A stretch of 64,000 bases of DNA from an uncultured Trichococcus sp. (GCF_963663645.1 NZ_OY760503.1:2113501-2177500), one strand, 5' to 3'; shown: positions 36,006 to 43,832, numbered from the stretch's first letter. A program made the numbers and translations. The notes: generated by a model from the sequence alone, not told the origin.

Positions 36006-36278
36006 ATGCCAAAACCAGTAAATGTAAATTTGGATGAAGTAGAGATGAATCCCGATCGCGTGGAAGTCAGATGGGGCAGCAAAGAAGTAATCAGTAAAGT
36101 GTTCTCCATCAAAAAAGACACGGTCACGAAATGGATCGCAGATATGCGCGACAATCCGCAGTTCCGGGAATACGTGATAAACCCATCACATCGGATCGTG
36201 ATGATTAACCTGGACGGCTTCGAGGAATACGTGCGATGGCTGCAGGATAACCGCTACAGAAGAAATAAATCAAAATAA
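36006..36278 (+). CDS. Small phage helix-turn-helix-like protein
   Basis: 90 residues. EVRWGSKEVISKVFSIKKDT then VTKWIADMRDNPQFREYVIN and a C-terminal GFEEYVRWLQDNRYRRNKSK suggest a winged-helix DNA-binding fold of the kind seen in short phage regulators or excisionases. Followed by a terminator. Confidence 0.55.
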   Translation: MPKPVNVNLDEVEMNPDRVEVRWGSKEVISKVFSIKKDTVTKWIADMRDNPQFREYVINPSHRIVMINLDGFEEYVRWLQDNRYRRNKSK

Positions 36279-36326
36279 GGCTGTATGGCTGCATCGGTCC
36301 CTCAAGGCGGTGTAGCCTTATTTTTG
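36277..36326 (+). terminator. Terminator after the 90-residue gene
   Basis: aaggct (36277-36282) pairs with agcctt (36314-36319), followed by atttttg. The stop codon overlaps the stem. Confidence 0.6.
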
Positions 36327-36337
36327 TGCTCAGAAAT

Positions 36338-36396
36338 ACTAGAACGAGCTCAGACAAGTTCTAGTGATAATACTCTTCCTTGGTGCCTATGATAGG
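36338..36396. promoter_or_regulatory. Two palindromes upstream of the last satellite gene
   Basis: actagaac (36338-36345) and gttctagt (36358-36365) are perfect inverted repeats around a gagctc core. A second perfect palindrome, cctat-g-atagg, is at 36386-36396. Both precede the gene at 36441 and look like operator sites. Confidence 0.4.
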
Positions 36397-36440
36397 TGTA
36401 ATTAAAAATTACAAACCAAATTTGAAGGGAAGAGATAATT

Positions 36441-36692
36441 ATGGAATTACACTACTACTTGAAAGAGGATGCGCTCTTTTTGTTTACGAGGGAATTGAGC
36501 GAGTTTGAATTGATTACGAACAACATGAGAGTGCCCGAAACAAACGAGCATCTTGAACACGGACTTGATTGGTACGCTCAGTTTAACGACAGACTCGCTC
36601 AACTGCTGAGGTTAATGCAAGGTGAAACAAAAGCAGAGAAAATGCGAGAACTACTTGCTTTGTTTGATGAAATGAAAAAGTCCGATGGGTGA
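36441..36692 (+). CDS. Hypothetical small satellite protein
   Basis: 83 residues, MELHYYLKEDALFLFTRELS onward, helical C-terminus (AEKMRELLALFDEMKKSDG). Ribosome site GAAGGGAAGAG. No family recognised. Last gene before attR, a common site for accessory cargo in satellites. Confidence 0.6.
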   Translation: MELHYYLKEDALFLFTRELSEFELITNNMRVPETNEHLEHGLDWYAQFNDRLAQLLRLMQGETKAEKMRELLALFDEMKKSDG

Positions 36693-36741
36693 AACTATAA
36701 AAAAGTGTAGCGTTTTCATCCGGCTCGATATATAATGATTA

Positions 36742-36786
36742 AAGGCTGAGTTCTAACCCCCAAGGTTAATCAGCCTTATTTTTTTG
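36742..36786 (+). terminator. Terminator near the right end of the satellite
   Basis: aaggctga (36742-36749) pairs perfectly with tcagcctt (36770-36777), followed by a run of T. Confidence 0.8.
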
Positions 36787-36873
36787 TCCGCTTCAAACAG
36801 TCGATATTTTCGGCAGTCGGGAAAAGCAGGCATAAAAAAAGAGACTATAAAATAGCCTCGTCGCCCGCTAATT

Positions 36874-36906
36874 ATTGAATACTAATTGAATACGTGATTG
36901 AATACC
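36874..36906 (+). repeat. Integrase arm-type sites, right
   Basis: Three direct copies of ATTGAATAC (36874, 36885 and 36897), spaced 11 and 12 bases, same orientation as the two left copies. The last is followed by catatc, exactly like the second left copy. Confidence 0.65.
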
Positions 36907-37013
36907 ATATCAAATAACGGTGTGGAATCCTATTAAGCGTTATAGTAATCTCTTCTATAATATATGCTATTTCACGTAACATTATAAAACGTCACGAATT
37001 TGGAAGCGTGATA

Positions 37014-37027
37014 CCCATCGTCTCCAT
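37014..37027 (+). repeat. attR core of the integrated element
   Basis: CCCATCGTCTCCAT, identical to 22508-22521, the tRNA-Ala 3' end. Confidence 0.9.
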
Positions 37028-37038
37028 TTAAAAAAAGA

Positions 37039-37102
37039 AAACAACTCTTGGAAAGGTTGATATGAAGCAATTCATATCACTTTCCGGGAGTTGTTTTTTT
37101 TT
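37039..37102 (+). terminator. Original tRNA-Ala terminator, displaced by the satellite
   Basis: A long hairpin: aacaactc...ggaaag...tgatatgaa pairs with ttcatatca...tttcc...gagttgtt, followed by nine T. It lies 12 bases past attR, as expected for the native tRNA terminator. Confidence 0.8.
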
Positions 37103-37119
37103 GGGCCAAAGAGCCGTGC

Positions 37120-37221
37120 GCACGTATCTACCAAAAAGAAAAGAACCAACGGCAAGACCGCCTGCATAAGCTGACGACGAAGTTGGTTCGTGACTTTGAT
37201 GTTATCGTTTTGGAGGATATA
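37120..37221 (+). pseudogene. TnpB fragment
   Basis: 34 codons in one frame read ARIYQKEKNQRQDRLHKLTT then KLVRDFDVIVLEDI, the segment of TnpB leading to the RuvC glutamate. Nothing on either side belongs to a transposase. A small relic, different in sequence from the tnpB near 12 kb. Confidence 0.7.
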
Positions 37222-37242
37222 TTGCTGATGTGGTTCATCTGT

Positions 37243-37380
37243 TTATTTTTGCTTCTTTTTCAAATACTCCGCACGTAATTTTTCAAGTTGCTGCTTTTTG
37301 TCAAATTTGGCAGGCGTCTGTTTTTCATGAAACTTCGTCACAGCTGCCTGACCTTTGTAATCCAATTGATATTTCCCCAC
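37243..37380 (-). CDS. Small basic protein, 45 residues
   Basis: Read on the minus strand from GTG 37380, with ribosome site AGGTGA six bases upstream. Sequence begins MGKYQLDYKGQAAVTKFHEK and ends in a lysine-rich helix (LEKLRAEYLKKKQK). Short, hydrophilic and likely real by its start context and composition; function unknown. A TATAAT-like box (plus-strand attata) lies near 37431-37436. Confidence 0.55.
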   Translation of the reverse strand: MGKYQLDYKGQAAVTKFHEKQTPAKFDKKQQLEKLRAEYLKKKQK

Positions 37381-37389
37381 TTTGTTCAC

Positions 37390-37676
37390 CTACTTTTCTT
37401 GTCCTTAAAGAAAATCTCTTCAACAAGTAGATTATACCGTATTTTACTGATGTAAACCTTATTACTTTATTGTGGCTCATTATTTGAAGAGATTATAAAA
37501 CCATCGTCCGCATCAAATTACAAGATTAACCTTTAGTAACGTTGAGAGGAAGTTGTTCTTTTGGCGTTCTGAGGATTATTTTTTGTTTCCACGTCTATTT
37601 CCACTACATTTTCTGGGAATATTCATGTGTCATGACAGTAATTGTTTTTGGTAGGGCTTCCAATTTCAAAAAGTAG
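37390..37676. other. Non-coding region upstream of panB
   Basis: No gene seen. It holds a perfect 11-bp inverted repeat, aatctcttcaa (37413-37423) and ttgaagagatt (37484-37494), 60 bases apart, bracketing the likely promoter of the minus-strand small gene. Confidence 0.5.
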
Positions 37677-37705
37677 TTGACATTATTCCCTGCAGAACGT
37701 AATGT
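37677..37705 (+). promoter_or_regulatory. panBCD promoter
   Basis: Consensus TTGACA (37677-37682), 17-base spacer, TAATGT (37700-37705). Confidence 0.7.
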
Positions 37706-37750
37706 GTGGATAATATATTATATTGAGATGAAGAGAGGATGAGAATTCGG

Positions 37751-38578
37751 GTGAAGAAATCGGTTTTGACTTTCCGCAATGCCAAGCAGAAAAATGAGCG
37801 GCTGACGATGCTGACTGCCTATGACTATTCCACCGCCAAGCTGATCGATGCTTCAGGGATCGACTCGGTACTGGTGGGCGATTCGCTGGGAATGGTGATG
37901 CTGGGGTATGAAGACACCTTATCGGTAACGATGGATGACATGATCCACCACACGAAAGCTGTCGCCAGAGGGGTAAAGGATGCGTTGGTCGTAAGCGATC
38001 TACCGTTCATGTCCTATCAGACTTCCGTCTATGATGCGGTCACAAATGCAGGCAGGCTGATCAAGGAAGGCCGGGCGCAGGCAGTCAAACTGGAAGGCGG
38101 CCTTGAAGTCTGTCCGCAGATCAAGGCAATCGTGGAAGCTTCCATACCGGTTATGGCGCATCTCGGCCTGACGCCGCAATCCGTCAATGCTTTCGGCGGA
38201 TTCAAAGTCCAAGGGAAAGATGAAGAAGCGGCGCGCAGCCTGATCGAACAAGCGAAAGCGGTGGAAGCGGCAGGAGCTTTTGCGGTAGTGCTGGAATGCA
38301 TCCCGGCCAAGCTGGCTGAGCTGATCACAAAGAGCATTTCGATTCCGACGATCGGCATCGGTGCGGGGAACGGCTGCGACGGCCAAGTGTTGGTCTACCA
38401 GGACATGCTGGGTCTCTATTCCGATTTCACACCGAAATTCGTCAAGCGCTATGCAGAAATCGGACCGCAGATGCAGGCGGCCGTCGAAAACTATATATCC
38501 GAAGTGAAAAGCGGCGCATTTCCGGCAGCGGAGCACACGTTTGCGCTGTCCGATGCGATCATCGAAAAATTATATTAG
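37751..38578 (+). CDS. panB: 3-methyl-2-oxobutanoate hydroxymethyltransferase
   Basis: About 275 residues. Transfers a hydroxymethyl group from methylene-tetrahydrofolate to alpha-ketoisovalerate, the first pantothenate step. Motifs: [48 protein letters not shown] and [16 protein letters not shown]. The start is uncertain: GTG 37751 lies 12 bases from GAGAGG, while ATG 37739 touches that site and is less likely. First gene of panBCD. Confidence 0.93.
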   Translation: MKKSVLTFRNAKQKNERLTMLTAYDYSTAKLIDASGIDSVLVGDSLGMVMLGYEDTLSVTMDDMIHHTKAVARGVKDALVVSDLPFMSYQTSVYDAVTNAGRLIKEGRAQAVKLEGGLEVCPQIKAIVEASIPVMAHLGLTPQSVNAFGGFKVQGKDEEAARSLIEQAKAVEAAGAFAVVLECIPAKLAELITKSISIPTIGIGAGNGCDGQVLVYQDMLGLYSDFTPKFVKRYAEIGPQMQAAVENYISEVKSGAFPAAEHTFALSDAIIEKLY

Positions 38579-38593
38579 AGGGGTAATCAATTG

Positions 38594-39436
38594 ATGAAGA
38601 TTGCAGCAACGGTTGAAGAAATCCGCAGTGCCGTGAAGGCCTGGAAAAAGGAAGGGTTGTCGGTCGGCTTCGTGCCGACGATGGGCTATCTCCATGAAGG
38701 CCATCAAAGTTTGATGCAGAAAGCCGTCAGCGAAAACGATCGGGTGGTCGTCAGCATCTTTGTGAATCCGATGCAGTTCGGCCCATCCGAAGATTTGGAA
38801 AGTTACCCAAGGGATCTGGAAAAGGATGCCGCTTTGTGCGAAGCCAGCGGAGTCGACCTGATTTTCCATCCCGAGCCGAAGGAAATGTACCATCCCGATT
38901 TCAGCAGCTTTGTGGATATGCATGGTCTGACGGATAGCCTGTGCGGAAAGAGCAGGCCGGCCCATTTCCGTGGCGTCTGCACCGTTGTGACAAAGCTGTT
39001 CAACATCGTGCAGCCGGACCGCGCCTATTTCGGGCAGAAGGACGCCCAACAGTTGGCGGTCATCCAACAGATGGTCCGTGACCTGAATATGGACGTCACC
39101 GTCATCGGCTGCCCGATCATCCGGGAAGCTGACGGTTTGGCCAAAAGCTCGCGCAACAGTTATCTGTCAGCGGATGAGCGCAAGGCAGCGCTAGTGCTGA
39201 GCCGAGCGCTCGAAGTCGCCAAGCAGATGCTTGCGAACGGCGAACGGGACGCGGGCAAGATCCGGAACGCGATTTCGGAAACGATCCAAGCGGAATCGAG
39301 GGCGAAAATTGATTATGTGGAGTTGGTGGATGCGCGCACGCTGCAGCAAGTGGACAGCATCGAGCGTCCTGTATTGGTGGCTTTGGCAGTTTATATCGGT
39401 AAAACGCGTCTGATCGATAATTTTATCACGGAATAA
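38594..39436 (+). CDS. panC: Pantothenate synthetase
   Basis: 280 residues. ATP-dependent condensation of pantoate and beta-alanine. VPTMGYLHEGHQSLM holds the HxGH nucleotide-binding signature. FVNPMQFGPSEDLESYPRD, FGQKDAQQLAVIQQM and SSRNSYLSADER are typical. ATG 38594 is used; a TTG three bases earlier is equally close to the GAGGGG site. Lies 15 bases after panB. Confidence 0.94.
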   Translation: MKIAATVEEIRSAVKAWKKEGLSVGFVPTMGYLHEGHQSLMQKAVSENDRVVVSIFVNPMQFGPSEDLESYPRDLEKDAALCEASGVDLIFHPEPKEMYHPDFSSFVDMHGLTDSLCGKSRPAHFRGVCTVVTKLFNIVQPDRAYFGQKDAQQLAVIQQMVRDLNMDVTVIGCPIIREADGLAKSSRNSYLSADERKAALVLSRALEVAKQMLANGERDAGKIRNAISETIQAESRAKIDYVELVDARTLQQVDSIERPVLVALAVYIGKTRLIDNFITE

Positions 39437-39451
39437 GTGGGGGGAAAAACA

Positions 39452-39838
39452 ATGCAACTCAATATGCTTAAAAGTAAAATACACCGCGCCGTCGTCGTCC
39501 AGGCGGAGCTTTCCTATGTGGGCAGCATCACTGTCGACAAGGATCTGCTGGACGCCGCAGGACTGATCGAATACGAAAAGGTGCAGATCGTCGACATCGA
39601 TAATGGTGCCAGGTTCGAAACTTACATCATTGCAGGCGAACGCGGCTCAGGCATGATCTGCCTGAACGGTGCCGCTGCCCGTTGCGTCCAAGTGTCGGAC
39701 AAAATCATCATCATGGCTTACTGCCTGATGGATGAACAGGAAGCGAAGGAACACAAACCGCTTGTGGTGTTTGTGGATGAGCAGAATGCCATCACAACAG
39801 TCACACGCTACGAAGAACACGGAAGGCTCAGCATGTAG
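39452..39838 (+). CDS. panD: Aspartate 1-decarboxylase proenzyme
   Basis: 128 residues. Makes beta-alanine for panC. Synthesised as a proenzyme that self-cleaves at the Gly-Ser bond in SYVGSITVD to create the pyruvoyl group. [21 protein letters not shown] and [18 protein letters not shown] complete the family pattern. ATG 39452 follows GGGGGGAAAA. With panB and panC it gives pantothenate from aspartate and ketoisovalerate. Confidence 0.95.
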   Translation: MQLNMLKSKIHRAVVVQAELSYVGSITVDKDLLDAAGLIEYEKVQIVDIDNGARFETYIIAGERGSGMICLNGAAARCVQVSDKIIIMAYCLMDEQEAKEHKPLVVFVDEQNAITTVTRYEEHGRLSM

Positions 39839-39856
39839 CCTGTCCTTACAGAAACA

Positions 39857-39908
39857 AAAAAAGCGCAACCGCATCGAGCCAATCGGCCATGATGCGGTTG
39901 CGCTTTTG
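39857..39908. terminator. Bidirectional terminator between panD and the dehydrogenase gene
   Basis: aaaagcgcaaccgcatc (from 39858) pairs perfectly with gatgcggttgcgctttt (39891-39907). Confidence 0.88.
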
Positions 39909-39909
39909 C

Positions 39910-40869
39910 TTAGCGCACATTTTGCAGCGTGAGCTGGATATCTTTGATGGAGAGTTGCAGTTTTTCGTATTCCGCATCATCCAACGGTAAAGGAATCTGT
40001 TTCTCCAAGCCGTTCCTGCCGATGATGCAAGGCGTACTGAAGGCCGCTTCGCCATGGCAATTATAGAATCCGTCGACGGTTGCGGTCACCGGGAAGAAAC
40101 TTTTCTCATCCAGCATGACTGCGCGGGCCAAGGCCGCTGCGACTTCCCCGATGCCAGAATTGGTCCAGCCTTTCCAGTTGAAGACATCGGAAGCGGTGTG
40201 CACCACCTCTTGGCTGACGAATTCCCGATCCAATGGTTCCGCCGGGGTCAGTAAGTCATCGCATTGGGAAAGGGGGAGCGCGCCTACCGTTGTACTGCTG
40301 AAAGCCGGGAAGGCGGTGCTGCCGTGTTCGCCTATGATATAACCGCTGACGTTTTTGGGATCGACTTGATAGTGGGATGCAACAATCTGACGGTAACGGA
40401 AAGTATCCAAGGTCGTTCCGGTTCCGAAAATTTTGCCTTTCGGATAGTCGAACTCAGTTTCGGCGATATAGGTGATCGTATCTACCGGATTCGTTATCAG
40501 GATGATGATCGCATCCTTTGTGTGTTGGGTGATCCCTTTCATGATTTTGCGTATTTCAACGGCATTCTCCTTGCCCATCAACGCTCTTGGAGGCATGTCT
40601 TCGCCCGGCCGCGGCTTCTCGCTGACGCCCGCTGAAATGATGATGACATCAGCATCGGCGCAATCCGTATAGTCGCCGGAATATATTTTACTGTTTGTCC
40701 GGTAGCTTGCGGCCAGCGCGTGGCGGTGGTCCAGGGCTTCACCTCTTGCCGTGCCCTCGTTGCTGTCGATCAGGACGATGTCGGAAAATAGGTTGAGGTG
40801 GCTGCAGTCGGTCAATACTTGCGAACCGACATGGCCGACCCCGATGATGGCTAACTTTGTCTGTAACAT
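39910..40869 (-). CDS. L-lactate/L-2-hydroxyacid dehydrogenase family enzyme
   Basis: 319 residues of the LDH/MDH superfamily. Rossmann motif IIGVGHVGSQVL near residue 8, NPVDTITYIAE, GTGTTLDTFRYRQIV and the active-site histidine IIGEHGSTAFPAF. The substrate-specificity loop reads PRPGEDMPPRALMGK, differing from the QKPGETRLDL form of canonical LDH. A relaxed or branched 2-oxoacid specificity (as in L-2-hydroxyisocaproate dehydrogenases) is therefore possible. The HAD gene lies 3 bases upstream in the same direction, so the two form a minus-strand operon. Confidence 0.88.
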   Translation of the reverse strand: MLQTKLAIIGVGHVGSQVLTDCSHLNLFSDIVLIDSNEGTARGEALDHRHALAASYRTNSKIYSGDYTDCADADVIIISAGVSEKPRPGEDMPPRALMGKENAVEIRKIMKGITQHTKDAIIILITNPVDTITYIAETEFDYPKGKIFGTGTTLDTFRYRQIVASHYQVDPKNVSGYIIGEHGSTAFPAFSSTTVGALPLSQCDDLLTPAEPLDREFVSQEVVHTASDVFNWKGWTNSGIGEVAAALARAVMLDEKSFFPVTATVDGFYNCHGEAAFSTPCIIGRNGLEKQIPLPLDDAEYEKLQLSIKDIQLTLQNVR

Positions 40870-40872
40870 AGG

Positions 40873-41586
40873 TCACATTTCCTTTCGTTTTGAGATGTTG
40901 TCATTTACGGCTTGGTGCATTTCCGCTACAGAATAGAAGGTTGGCTCCAGCACCACTTTTTCATCCTCCGGTTTCCGGCGATGGTTAAACCACAACGATG
41001 TCCACCCGGCAGCCTGGCCGCCGATGATGTCCGTTTCGTAAGTATCACCGATGAACAGCAGCTCGTCAGGACTGGCCTGCAAAACCTCCTGAACATGCGT
41101 GAAGGCCTCGGCGTGGGGTTTGGGGAAACCGATTTTTTCGGAAATGAAGATGCGCGCTGGCGGCACCCATCGCTCCAGACCCAAGGCATTGAATTTTTTC
41201 ATTTGGTGCTTTTCAGGGCCGTTTGTGAAGACCGCAATCGGAATGTGTCGATTTTCCAATTCATTCAATAATTGGGCGATCCCAGGGCTTAACGTGATTT
41301 CTGCTTGCCTTTTTTGGTAGGTTTCCTGGAAGTGCATCGCCTCTTTGTCGGTGAGCGGAAGACCCAAGTCGGCGAACGTACGCTGTGTGCGCATGATGTG
41401 GGACTCGGCCAGCGTCAGCTCCCCGCTTGAGAACAGGTCGAAAGCGGCATCGCAATGCTCGCGGAAAAGTGCGAAGGTTTCTTCGTCACTATGGCTGTTT
41501 TCCAAGCGGTAATTTCCCAACACTTGAAAGAACGGACTTGCTGTGTCGTATAAAGTATCGTCCAAATCGAATAGAATAGTAAGCAT
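40873..41586 (-). CDS. HAD-IA hydrolase, YjjG-type nucleotidase-like
   Basis: 237 residues. Motif I TILFDLDDTLYDT, motif II IAVFTNGPEKHQM, motif III Lys in EKIGFPKPHAEAF, motif IV LFIGDTYETDIIGGQAAGW. The TNGP and YETDI forms match the YjjG/pyrimidine 5'-nucleotidase branch. Nucleotide housecleaning is the likely role. Transcribed just ahead of the dehydrogenase gene. Confidence 0.85.
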   Translation of the reverse strand: MLTILFDLDDTLYDTASPFFQVLGNYRLENSHSDEETFALFREHCDAAFDLFSSGELTLAESHIMRTQRTFADLGLPLTDKEAMHFQETYQKRQAEITLSPGIAQLLNELENRHIPIAVFTNGPEKHQMKKFNALGLERWVPPARIFISEKIGFPKPHAEAFTHVQEVLQASPDELLFIGDTYETDIIGGQAAGWTSLWFNHRRKPEDEKVVLEPTFYSVAEMHQAVNDNISKRKEM

Positions 41587-41729
41587 TATTAAGGTGGTTC
41601 CTCCCTTTTGTCGTTGCAGTCAGTATAGCATCCAAAACCGGTTTTTTGAAATGGGAAAAATAGGGACGATCAACCATGATGCCCTTCGCTGAGTGTAGTG
41701 CGTCGGATGGCGGGGCAAAGCGCTTTTTG

Positions 41730-41758
41730 TTGCAAATTAAAATCCCGTACAGTATAAT
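41730..41758 (+). promoter_or_regulatory. Promoter of the lysine-riboswitch transcript
   Basis: TTGCAA (41730-41735), 17-base spacer, TATAAT (41753-41758). Two exact copies of CATACAATAATG (41761-41772 and 41782-41793) follow, 21 bases apart. Confidence 0.75.
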
Positions 41759-41790
41759 AGCATACAATAATGTCATACGATCATACAATA

Positions 41791-41960
41791 ATGGAAGAGG
41801 CTGCGAACATCAAGAGTAAAATGCCCGTTTGAAAGGGGTGTTCGCCGAAATACAGCGTTTGCTGTGTTGGGGTCAGGGTTAACAATCCTGGCACTGTCAG
41901 AACGATTTGCCCAAAATCGTTTGTGGAGTACTTTCGATATTGCGGGCAGAAGGAAGCTGG
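41791..41960 (+). promoter_or_regulatory. Lysine riboswitch (L box)
   Basis: The leader contains, in order, the L-box blocks GGAAGAGGCTGCG, AAGAGTAA, AAGGGGTGTTCGCCGAA, TTGGGGT, GGCACTGTCAG and GTGGAGTACTTTCGAT, then closes with a GCAGAAGG strand. Helical arms are visible, such as acagcg/gctgt and cgattt/aaatcg. The L box binds lysine and normally switches off transcription of lysine biosynthesis or uptake genes. Here it lies before an amino acid ABC transporter, pointing to lysine as the substrate. Confidence 0.85.
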
Positions 41961-41995
41961 ATTATAGGGCCTTTTGCTTTATAGTCTATTTTTTT
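41960..41995 (+). terminator. Riboswitch-controlled terminator
   Basis: gattata (41960-41966) pairs with tatagtc (41979-41985) through a G-U pair, with inner gg/cc-type pairing, followed by tattttttt. It directly follows the L-box closing strand. The 136 bases between it and the first transporter gene hold no gene. Confidence 0.7.
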
Positions 41996-42131
41996 GCACA
42001 AAAACGGACTGAATTAGCATTGTTATGACGCTCTATGGGTCGAAAGGTGGACAAAAAAGCAGCTGGATAAGAGAGGTTATTTAATTTTTTGAGCATGTAA
42101 ACAGGACTATATATATTAGGAGGAAACAGAG

Positions 42132-42986
42132 ATGACAGTAAAAACATGGAAAAAAACAATGGCGGCATTGACAGGTTTGTTTATTTTGGCGGGTTGCGGT
42201 AACGGAGCCACTGATGATTCATCTGCGGCTGCTGGTTCAGCGGATTCCGAAACATTCGTGGTCGGAATGGAAGCAGGCTATCCTCCTTTCAACTGGACCC
42301 AAAATGATGACAGCAACGGCGCGGTGAAAATCGACGGCGCTGACGGTTACGCTAACGGGTACGATGTTCAGATGGCCCAAAAAGTGGCGGATGGCTTAGG
42401 CAAGGAACTGGTTATCGTCAAAACGGAATGGGATGGCCTAGTGCCGGCATTGGTTTCATCCAAGATCGATGCTATCGTTGCGGGTATGTCGCCTACAGAG
42501 GAGCGTAAAGAAGCAATCGATTTCTCGGATTCTTACTATACAACTGAACTGGTAATGGTGGTAAAAGCTGATGGAGCTTATGCGGATGCGACAGCTTTGG
42601 CCGATTTCGCGGATGCAAAAGTCACAGCGCAGTTGAATACGTTGCACTATGGCGTCATCGATCAGATTGAAGGCGTGCAAAAGCAACCGGCAATGGACAG
42701 TTTCACGTCTATGCGCGTAGCTTTGGAGTCAGGCACAATTGATGCCTACGTATCGGAACGCCCGGAAGCCATCAGCGCTTCAGCAGCCAATTCCGCGTTC
42801 AAAATGATCGAATTGGATGAAGCGGATACGTTTGAATTGTCCGCGGCTGATTCGGAAATCGCAATCGGTTTGATCAAGGAAAGCGAATTGAAGGATCAGA
42901 TCAATGAAATCCTGAGCGGCATCACGGAAGAAGAACGCATCCAAATGATGGATGAAGCAATCAAAAACCAACCATCAGCTGAATAA
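42132..42986 (+). CDS. Amino acid (probably lysine) ABC transporter substrate-binding lipoprotein
   Basis: 284 residues. A signal peptide with lipobox LFILAGCGN gives a lipid-anchored mature protein, Cys near residue 22. The bacterial type 3 solute-binding domain follows: FVVGMEAGYPPFNWTQ, GYDVQMAQKVADGLGKE, DAIVAGMSPTEERKEAIDFS and SGTIDAYVSERPEA. Ribosome site TTAGGAGGAAA. Lysine is inferred from the riboswitch upstream; arginine or other polar amino acids are alternatives on sequence alone. Confidence 0.92.
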   Translation: MTVKTWKKTMAALTGLFILAGCGNGATDDSSAAAGSADSETFVVGMEAGYPPFNWTQNDDSNGAVKIDGADGYANGYDVQMAQKVADGLGKELVIVKTEWDGLVPALVSSKIDAIVAGMSPTEERKEAIDFSDSYYTTELVMVVKADGAYADATALADFADAKVTAQLNTLHYGVIDQIEGVQKQPAMDSFTSMRVALESGTIDAYVSERPEAISASAANSAFKMIELDEADTFELSAADSEIAIGLIKESELKDQINEILSGITEEERIQMMDEAIKNQPSAE

Positions 42987-43024
42987 ACAAGGTGGACGGT
43001 ACATCAAAAAGGGGCATAAGTTAA

Positions 43025-43810
43025 ATGGAGTTTAGTTGGGTTATCCGAATCATCGAAGAAAACTGGAGGCAGTTTTTATCAGGTGCATGGACAACATTAT
43101 ATATAGCTTTAATCGGAACCATCATCGGACTGGGGATCGGTCTTATGATCGGCGTCATCCGCACAATCCCGGTTGCGGAATCGGGATGGAAAAAACATGT
43201 GTACAACGTAGTGAATTTTTTATTGTCTTGCTACATCGAGATTTTCCGCGGAACGCCGATGATCGTGCAAGCGATGGTCATCTATTATGGGGCCGCCTTG
43301 GCATTTGACATCGACATGAACCGCATCTTCGCAGCGTTGCTGATCGTATCGGTCAATACGGGTGCTTACATGTCGGAAATCGTCCGCGGCGGGATCATTT
43401 CCATCGATAAAGGGCAATTCGAAGCTGCCCAAGCGATCGGGATGAATCACTTGCAAACAATGCGCAATGTCGTCATGCCGCAAGTGATCCGGAATATCCT
43501 GCCGGCGACAGGGAACGAATTCGTCATCAACATCAAGGATACGTCCGTGTTGAACGTCATCTCCGTTTCGGAATTGTTCTTTACGACCAAATCGATTTCA
43601 GGAAATAACTTCCGTTACTTCGAATCATTCTTCGTGGCTTCAATCATTTACTTCGTCATGACCTTCACGGTGACGCGCATCCTGCGTGCCATCGAAAGGA
43701 AAATGCAAGGCCCTGATAATTATCAGATGATGGGTGCAGGACAAGACCAATTGACTACACCAGAATTAATGGCTCGCAAAAAACAAGCAGGAAGAGACAG
43801 AGCAAATTAA
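43025..43810 (+). CDS. Amino acid ABC transporter permease
   Basis: 261 residues of the HisM/ArtQ type. Several membrane helices from about residue 15; [16 protein letters not shown] and the EAA loop [20 protein letters not shown], which couples to the ATPase. The C-terminal 35 residues are charged and cytosolic. Middle gene of the three-gene transporter. Confidence 0.93.
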   Translation: MEFSWVIRIIEENWRQFLSGAWTTLYIALIGTIIGLGIGLMIGVIRTIPVAESGWKKHVYNVVNFLLSCYIEIFRGTPMIVQAMVIYYGAALAFDIDMNRIFAALLIVSVNTGAYMSEIVRGGIISIDKGQFEAAQAIGMNHLQTMRNVVMPQVIRNILPATGNEFVINIKDTSVLNVISVSELFFTTKSISGNNFRYFESFFVASIIYFVMTFTVTRILRAIERKMQGPDNYQMMGAGQDQLTTPELMARKKQAGRDRAN

Positions 43811-43832
43811 TTGCCACAGGAGGAATCATTTG

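Larger units (their letters stand above)
22508..37027. mobile_element. PICI/SaPI-like phage satellite integrated in tRNA-Ala
   Basis: The element is 14.5 kb and bounded by a 14-bp direct repeat derived from the tRNA. It encodes, in order, an integrase, a repressor and divergent Cro, small genes, Prim-Pol plus VapE-type replication proteins, an iteron origin, a TerS-like protein and small phage genes. A tape-measure-like protein, a zinc protein and more small genes follow. It lacks large terminase, portal, major capsid, head-tail and lysis genes, so it cannot make virions alone. That gene set defines phage satellites. The repressor lacks a visible S24 peptidase domain, fitting helper-phage rather than SOS induction. 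Alternative: a heavily deleted prophage. Confidence 0.8.

Noticed and set aside
22508-37027. Full active prophage
   Set aside because: No large terminase, portal, protease, major capsid, tail sheath or tube, or lysis genes are present in the 14.5 kb.
37230-37430. 66-codon plus-strand frame near attR
   Set aside because: Antisense to the 45-residue minus-strand gene, which has a better start site and typical protein composition.
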